From positions 2,880,600-2,944,599 of the forward strand of contig NZ_LK391969.1 in assembly GCF_000939975.1 (NCBI RefSeq): a DNA stretch of 64,000 bases, given 5' to 3'. Below, piece by piece: positions 59,073 to 64,000 of the stretch. This DNA comes from Pseudomonas saudimassiliensis. GTDB lineage: Bacteria > Pseudomonadota > Gammaproteobacteria > Pseudomonadales > Pseudomonadaceae. A program made the translations under genes and the position numbers. How positions within the stretch are numbered: the first letter of the stretch is position 1; each line of letters starts with the position of its first letter. The notes under the pieces were generated by a model. That model did no database searches. It had not been told where the DNA came from and saw only the letters and a list, made by a program, of their open reading frames with translations.

Positions 59073-60376
59073 GGTCCATTGGCGGCCAACTGGGCGCGGG
59101 CCTGCTGCTGGTGCTACTGCTGACCGTCATGCTGGTGGGGCAGGGCAGCGTCTGGCTGTTCGACCGGGCCCTGCGCGACTACCTGAGCACCGACCTGCAG
59201 CGTGAAACCGATGCGCTGCTGGCCGCCCTGACGCCCGGCCCGGAAGGGCTTTACCTGGACCTGCAGCGCGTTAGCCCCGACTACCAGCGGCCTTTTTCGG
59301 GACGTTACTTCGTGGTGCAGACCACCGAGCGCTGGCGCTCCCGCTCGCTATGGGACCAGCGCCTGCCGCTGGATGCCGAGGGGCTGGACAACAGCCTGGT
59401 GCCGGGGCCCGCTGGGCAGCAGCTGCTGGTGCGCTCAGGTCGTTTCAACAAGCTCGGCCAGTCGGTCACCATCAGCGTGGCGATGGACTATCAACCGCTG
59501 CTGGCCGCCTTTGGCCGGGCCCGGTTGTGGATCTGGGGGCTGGGCGGCCTGGCCGTGGTGCTTGCCCTGTTGATCCAGCAGGGGCTGCTGCGGCGCGCCC
59601 TGCGGCCCTTGCACCGGGCCCGCCGGGAGCTCGCCGAATGGCGCAGCGGCCAGCGCCTGGTGCTCAGTGCCGACGTTCCCCAGGAATTATTACCGTTGGT
59701 GGGTGAGATCAATCACCTGGGCAGCCAGGTGGACCAGATCATCCAGCGGTCGCGCAAGGGCGTCGGCGATCTGGGGCACGCCCTGAAAACCCCGCTGGCG
59801 GTGACCGAAAGCCTGGTTAGGCAGGCGGCACTGGATCAGCAGAGCGAGCAGGCGATCACCGCCCAACTGGAAGAGATGCGTCGGCAGCTGGAGCGCGCCT
59901 TGCAGCGTTCGCGCCTGGCGCCGGAAAGCCAGGCGGGCAGCCGCTTCAATCCAGCCCAGGATTTGCCCTGGCTGATCGATTCACTGCGGCAGATCCACGG
60001 GGCTGGGCTCGCCATCGACTATCCCCGTGAATCGCTGCAGGAATGGCCGTTCGAGCGCGAAGACATGCTGGAATTGCTAGGCAATCTGCTGGATAACGCC
60101 TGTAAATGGTCGCGCACCGCCGTGCGCCTGGAGTGGCAGTTGGCGGCGGATTCATTGCTGTTGCAGGTGGAGGATGACGGTCCGGGCATCGACCAGCAGC
60201 ACCGTGATCACGTGCTGCGCCGGGGTAGCCGACTGGATGAGAGCGTGACCGGGCATGGCCTGGGGCTGGCAATCGTGGGCGATCTGGTGGAGGTATATGG
60301 CGGTGAGCTGACGTTGGGCGACAGCGAGTTGGGTGGGTTGGCGGTGTGGGTGGTGCTGCCGGTGGCGCGCCGATAA
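59069..60376 (+). CDS. PhoQ-like sensor histidine kinase
   Basis: A 435-residue membrane kinase. Two helices (about 8-30 and 150-172) enclose a periplasmic domain of about 120 residues. The phosphoacceptor His is in [12 protein letters not shown], the variant of the H box also seen in PhoQ, and the ATP-binding domain shows [16 protein letters not shown] and GHGLGLAIV. The start is GTG 59069. The periplasmic domain has few acidic clusters of the PhoQ kind, and I see no RExxE iron motif of BqsS. The signal is unknown. Confidence 0.92.
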   Translation: MRSIGGQLGAGLLLVLLLTVMLVGQGSVWLFDRALRDYLSTDLQRETDALLAALTPGPEGLYLDLQRVSPDYQRPFSGRYFVVQTTERWRSRSLWDQRLPLDAEGLDNSLVPGPAGQQLLVRSGRFNKLGQSVTISVAMDYQPLLAAFGRARLWIWGLGGLAVVLALLIQQGLLRRALRPLHRARRELAEWRSGQRLVLSADVPQELLPLVGEINHLGSQVDQIIQRSRKGVGDLGHALKTPLAVTESLVRQAALDQQSEQAITAQLEEMRRQLERALQRSRLAPESQAGSRFNPAQDLPWLIDSLRQIHGAGLAIDYPRESLQEWPFEREDMLELLGNLLDNACKWSRTAVRLEWQLAADSLLLQVEDDGPGIDQQHRDHVLRRGSRLDESVTGHGLGLAIVGDLVEVYGGELTLGDSELGGLAVWVVLPVARR

Positions 60377-60394
60377 CCCTGGCTGACTGACGTT

Positions 60395-60425
60395 CGGCTT
60401 GCCCGCCTGGAGGGCAGGCAAGCCG
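60395..60425. terminator. Bidirectional hairpin between kinase and antiporter genes
   Basis: CGGCTTGCC (60395-60403) and GGCAAGCCG (60417-60425) form a perfect 9-bp stem in the 56-nt gap between convergent genes. Confidence 0.7.
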
Positions 60426-60432
60426 GTCGGGA

Positions 60433-61761
60433 TCAGAGCACCATGGCCGCGAACCAGCCGAAGGCAATCAGCGGCAGGTTGTAGTGCAGGAAGGTCGGCA
60501 CCACGGTATCCCAGATGTGATTGTGCTGACCGTCGGCGTTGAGCCCAGCGGTTGGCCCGAGAGTGGAGTCCGAAGCGGGGGAGCCGGCATCACCCAGGGC
60601 CGCGGCGGTACCCACCAGGGAAATGATCGCCAGCGGGCTGAAGCCCAGCTGCATGGCCAGCGGCACGTAGATGGCGGCGATGATCGGGATGGTGGAGAAG
60701 GACGAGCCAATCCCCAGGGTGATCAGCAGACCGACCAGCAGCATGAGCAGGGCTGCCAGGGGCTTGTTGTCGCCGATGGCGGCGGCGGAACTGGTTACCA
60801 TGGCTTCGATGTCGCCAGTAGCCTGCATCACCGAGGCAAAGCCGTTGGCGGTGATCATGATGAAGCCGATCATGGCCATCATCTTCATGCCCTCGGTAAA
60901 GAGGTCATCCGCTTCCCGCCAGCGCACCACCCCCGAGACGGAGAACACCACGAAGCCGACCAGCGCGCCCATGATCATCGAGTCCAGCCACAGCTGGACA
61001 GCGAAGGCGGCAATCACGGCAACCAGCGCCACCAGCAGCGTCTTCGGGGTGTAGCCAGCCTCGTCCGCGTCGGCGGGTTTGCCGCTATCGCCCACGGCCA
61101 CTGCCGCGTAGTCGCGACGCTTGCGGTAGCTGAAGAAGGCCACCAGCAGGCCGCACAGCATACCCAGCGCGGGCAACGCCATGGCGTGCATGACGCTCAG
61201 GCCGGCCACATCCAGCCCGCCGTCCTGCACGTTGGCCAGCAGGATGTCGTTGAGGAAGATGCCGCCGAAACCGACCGGCAGGAACATGTAGGGCGTGATC
61301 AGGCCGAAGGTGAGTACGCAGGCGACCAGCCGGCGATCAAGATGCAGCTTGGCCATGACAAACAGCAGCGGCGGAATCAGCAGCGGGATGAACGCGATGT
61401 GGATTGGCAGGATGTTCTGCGAAGCCATGGCCACGGCCAGCAGCATGATGAGCAGCGTGGCCCGCAGTTTGCCGGTGCCGCCGCCACGCTGGCCGTTGAT
61501 CAGGCGCAGGGCGCGGTCAGCCAGGGCGTGGGCGGTGCCGGACTTGGCGATGGCCACCGCAAAGGCGCCCAGCAACGCATAGCTCAGGGCGACGTTCGCC
61601 CCCTTGCCCAACCCGCTCTGGAACGCCTGCAGCGTGTCGTCCAGGCTCAGCCCGCCGAGCAGACCGCCGGTGACGGCGCCGATGATCAACGCCACAACTA
61701 CGTGCACGCGGCACAGGCTCAGGATGAGCATTACTGCAACTGCAACGACCACTGCGTTCAT
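60433..61761 (-). CDS. Na+/H+ antiporter family protein (YuiF-like)
   Basis: A 442-residue inner-membrane protein with about 11 helices of the NhaC/IT superfamily. The N-terminal section matches Na_H_antiport_2 ([19 protein letters not shown]-type) and the second half has [20 protein letters not shown] and [19 protein letters not shown], conserved in the YuiF group. Related proteins have been reported as amino-acid carriers, so ion antiport is not certain. Confidence 0.85.
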   Translation of the reverse strand: MNAVVVAVAVMLILSLCRVHVVVALIIGAVTGGLLGGLSLDDTLQAFQSGLGKGANVALSYALLGAFAVAIAKSGTAHALADRALRLINGQRGGGTGKLRATLLIMLLAVAMASQNILPIHIAFIPLLIPPLLFVMAKLHLDRRLVACVLTFGLITPYMFLPVGFGGIFLNDILLANVQDGGLDVAGLSVMHAMALPALGMLCGLLVAFFSYRKRRDYAAVAVGDSGKPADADEAGYTPKTLLVALVAVIAAFAVQLWLDSMIMGALVGFVVFSVSGVVRWREADDLFTEGMKMMAMIGFIMITANGFASVMQATGDIEAMVTSSAAAIGDNKPLAALLMLLVGLLITLGIGSSFSTIPIIAAIYVPLAMQLGFSPLAIISLVGTAAALGDAGSPASDSTLGPTAGLNADGQHNHIWDTVVPTFLHYNLPLIAFGWFAAMVL

Positions 61762-61919
61762 GGTTACGTCCTGTTCGATAAATCATTCACAAGGGGGAGG
61801 GCGCGTACTCTGCCGGATGGCCTGGGTGCTGTCAAAAGTTCTGGATGAAATTGCCAGCATGGCGGTAGTCGGCATGAGTGGGGCGAGGCCGGCCGTCAGG
61901 CCGACCTCTCTACAGCTGG

Positions 61920-63566
61920 CTAGATCCGGAACCGGCCGATCAAGCCGCTGATCTGCTGGCCGATGCGCGCCAGGTGCTGGCTGGCCTCGGCGGTCTGCTG
62001 GGCACCTTCGGTAGTTTCCCGGGCCAATTCGGCCGCCTCGGTGACGTTGCGGTTCACGTCCTCGACCACGGTCGACTGCTGGGTGGTGGCGCTGGCGATC
62101 GAGGCGTTGAGACTGACCAGGTGGGCCATGGAGTTGGCGATCTGCTCCAGTGCCTGGCCGGCGGCGTTGACCTGCTCGACACTGAGCTCTGAATAGCGGC
62201 TGCTTTCATTGATCACATTCACCGCCGACTCGGTGTTGGTCTGCAGCCGGGTGATCATGCTGTGGATTTCTTCGGTGGATTTCTGGGTGCGCTGGGCCAG
62301 GTTGCGCACTTCATCCGCCACCACAGCGAAGCCGCGGCCCATTTCGCCGGCGCGGGCGGCTTCGATGGCGGCGTTCAACGCCAGCAGGTTGGTCTGCTCG
62401 GCGATGGCGCGGATCACATCCAGTACGGTGGCGATGTCCTTGGCGTCGCTGGAGAGGGTGTGCATGTGGCTGACGGCGGTGCTGACGCTGCTGGACAGGT
62501 GCTCGATCTGCTCGATGGTGCGCTTGACCTGGTTGCGGCCGACATCCGCCCCTTCGTTGGCGTTCTCCACTTCCTGGGCGGCGGCGTTGGCATTCTGCGC
62601 CACGTCCTGTACGCCGTAGGTGATCTCGTTCACCGCGGTGGCCATCAGCTCCATGCGCTCGGATTGGCGGGTCATGCCGTGCAGGCTGGCGGTGCTGATC
62701 TGGTCCAGTTGCTGGCTGGCGCTGATCATCTGGTTGGCGCCATCACCCAGCTGCTGGATGAGGGTGCGCAAGGTGCCGGTAAAGGTATTGAAATGCCGAG
62801 CCAGCTGCGCAAGCTCATCCTGACCGTTGGCATCCAGGGTGTGGGTCAGGTCGCCTTCACCGTGGGCGATGTCGCCCAGGGCGCGTACCACCTGATTCAG
62901 TGGGCGGGTGATGCTGCGCCCGATCAGGTAAAGGCTGGCGAACATGATGAGGATGATGACCGCGACCACCGACAGGGCCCAGATGACCTGACTGCGGAAG
63001 CGGCTCTCCACATCGGCGAGGAATACGCCGGTGCCGACCATGTAATCCCAGGGCTTGAAATGGGTGAAGGCTGCCAGGCGTCGTACCCCGTCGCCTTCAC
63101 CGACCACGCCGCCGGGCTTGACCCACAGGTATTCGTGGAAGCCGGTGCCCTGGGTGCGGGCCATGTCGACCATTTCCTTGATGACGTTGGGGCCATTGGC
63201 CGTGCTCAGGGTGCTGAGGTCCACGCCTTCGGTTTCCGGGGCGAAGGGGTGCATGCGCATGACGTAGTTCATGTCATTGACCCAGAAATATTCGTTGCCG
63301 GCATAGCGCAGGCCGCGCAGGGCCTCCAGGGCCTGCCGGCGAGCCTCCTCGCCGGTCAGCTCGCCCTTGAGCTCGCGGGCATGGAAGTGGGCGAGCAAAC
63401 CATGGGCGGTTTCTACCAGGTGGGTCGCCTTGGTGACCTGGGCGCTGTGGATTTCATTGCGCAGATGATTGAGCGAGATGAAGGTGAGCGCCAACAGGCT
63501 GGCGAGCGAGACGATGAGGATAAGCCACATCCGTTGGTTGATTCTTATTTTGCGCAACAGGTCCAT
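61920..63566 (-). CDS. Methyl-accepting chemotaxis protein with Cache-type sensor
   Basis: A 548-residue chemoreceptor. The first helix is at about 13-32, then a single Cache_2-like periplasmic domain (about 35-190) with [20 protein letters not shown] and [18 protein letters not shown] second helix (about 195-215), HAMP ([17 protein letters not shown]) and the signalling domain with [18 protein letters not shown] follow. Cache_2 receptors often bind small carboxylates. It probably has a FliA-type promoter. Confidence 0.94.
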   Translation of the reverse strand: MDLLRKIRINQRMWLILIVSLASLLALTFISLNHLRNEIHSAQVTKATHLVETAHGLLAHFHARELKGELTGEEARRQALEALRGLRYAGNEYFWVNDMNYVMRMHPFAPETEGVDLSTLSTANGPNVIKEMVDMARTQGTGFHEYLWVKPGGVVGEGDGVRRLAAFTHFKPWDYMVGTGVFLADVESRFRSQVIWALSVVAVIILIMFASLYLIGRSITRPLNQVVRALGDIAHGEGDLTHTLDANGQDELAQLARHFNTFTGTLRTLIQQLGDGANQMISASQQLDQISTASLHGMTRQSERMELMATAVNEITYGVQDVAQNANAAAQEVENANEGADVGRNQVKRTIEQIEHLSSSVSTAVSHMHTLSSDAKDIATVLDVIRAIAEQTNLLALNAAIEAARAGEMGRGFAVVADEVRNLAQRTQKSTEEIHSMITRLQTNTESAVNVINESSRYSELSVEQVNAAGQALEQIANSMAHLVSLNASIASATTQQSTVVEDVNRNVTEAAELARETTEGAQQTAEASQHLARIGQQISGLIGRFRI

Positions 63567-63631
63567 TATTCCCTCTCCGACAACTGTCTTTCTGGTAACT
63601 GCGGTCTGGTCAAACCAGACTACCTAGTGCT

Positions 63632-63658
63632 GTATCGGTCGAGCCCGCCGATACTGAA
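63632..63658 (-). promoter_or_regulatory. Possible FliA (sigma-28) promoter of the chemoreceptor
   Basis: On the minus strand TTCA-N15-ACCGATAC has the FliA spacing and 8 of 12 consensus bases. It lies about 65 nt upstream of the chemoreceptor start. It is weaker than the motY and aer sites. Confidence 0.45.
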
Positions 63659-63856
63659 GGACTTTTTTCCCGGTGTCAGTGGCTGGTCGCCACTATTGGT
63701 CAGCTGAATCTCGGATATAGACCAGAGGCGGTGTTTCAGGGGGGTTGGCCCCTTCCGGCAATACCCAACGCGTGCTAAATTGCCGCCGCAATTCGGCAGG
63801 GATGGCACTTTCCGCCGGCGCTCCGGTCTATCTGTTTGTTTCCCAAAGGATATTTT

Positions 63857-64000
63857 ATGCAGTTATCTATCAAGAGCCTGTCCCTTGCGGCCCTGCTGAG
63901 TGCAGCCGTGGTATCCCCTGGCCTCATGGCCGATGGCAAGGAAGCAATCGAGCCGTCGGAAAATGCCGTTCTTACCGAAGACGTCGCTGGCAAGGTGGTG
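63857..64000 (+). CDS. Exported protein, 3' end outside window
   Basis: ATG 63857 with AAAGGA upstream begins a frame that stays open to the window edge (48 codons). The first 25 residues form a signal peptide (LSLAALLSAAVVSPGLMA), followed by a Glu/Asp-rich start of the mature part. Too little is visible to assign a family. Confidence 0.7.
   Translation, partial: MQLSIKSLSLAALLSAAVVSPGLMADGKEAIEPSENAVLTEDVAGKVV

Overview
The window is a high-GC gammaproteobacterial chromosome segment, most likely from a Pseudomonas-group organism (Pseudomonas/Halopseudomonas-like). The evidence is gene order recalled from P. aeruginosa: pyrC-rnt, motY-argG-gloA and divergent aer/acnA all match known neighbours there. 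A RAYT transposase with GTAG-headed REP repeats and typical pseudomonad FliA promoters agree. No rRNA, tRNA, prophage or CRISPR array was seen.

Positions 1-15000 hold the right part of a surface-polysaccharide locus. The left edge (pyruvyl transferase, glycosyltransferase, initiating sugar-phosphate transferase, acetyltransferase) is AT-rich and looks acquired. A PLP aminotransferase follows, then a DUF2235 hydrolase on the other strand. Next comes a sugar-nucleotide block, galU - divergent nucleotide-sugar dehydrogenase - pgi - manB - galE, and then a WbpM/PglF-type dehydratase. Together these could make a 2,4-diacetamido-trideoxyhexose starter sugar plus UDP-Glc/UDP-Gal/mannose precursors. 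The block order resembles the Acinetobacter capsule locus.

Positions 15000-24200 hold two repeat systems. The first is a six-unit tandem array of about 106 bp, made of inverted pairs of an 18-nt palindrome. The second is a RAYT gene embedded between BIME-like REP arrays. Two DUF1302 outer-membrane proteins flank the RAYT region; the second forms an operon with a DUF1329 protein and lies opposite an AraC-type regulator.

Positions 24200-42400 are mostly housekeeping and transport genes: dsdA, a DEAD-box helicase, a TAXI-TRAP transporter with a universal stress protein, rnt-pyrC, an acetate-symporter cluster, motY, argG, gloA, a dGTPase-like enzyme, a glutaredoxin-like protein, a YcgN-like protein and aer.

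Positions 42400-64000 hold acnA, an ABC exporter, a spermidine-synthase-like protein, a SprT-like protein, a flavodoxin-like protein, an MFS transporter, a choice-of-anchor lipoprotein, a DnaJ-related protein, a Yip1 protein, ttcA, a Tag-like glycosylase, an NlpC/P60 lipoprotein, a patatin, a PepSY-PepSY-response regulator-kinase operon, a Na+/H+ antiporter family protein, a chemoreceptor and the start of an exported protein. FliA-type promoters precede motY, aer and probably the chemoreceptor, so three dispersed genes appear to belong to the flagellar regulon.
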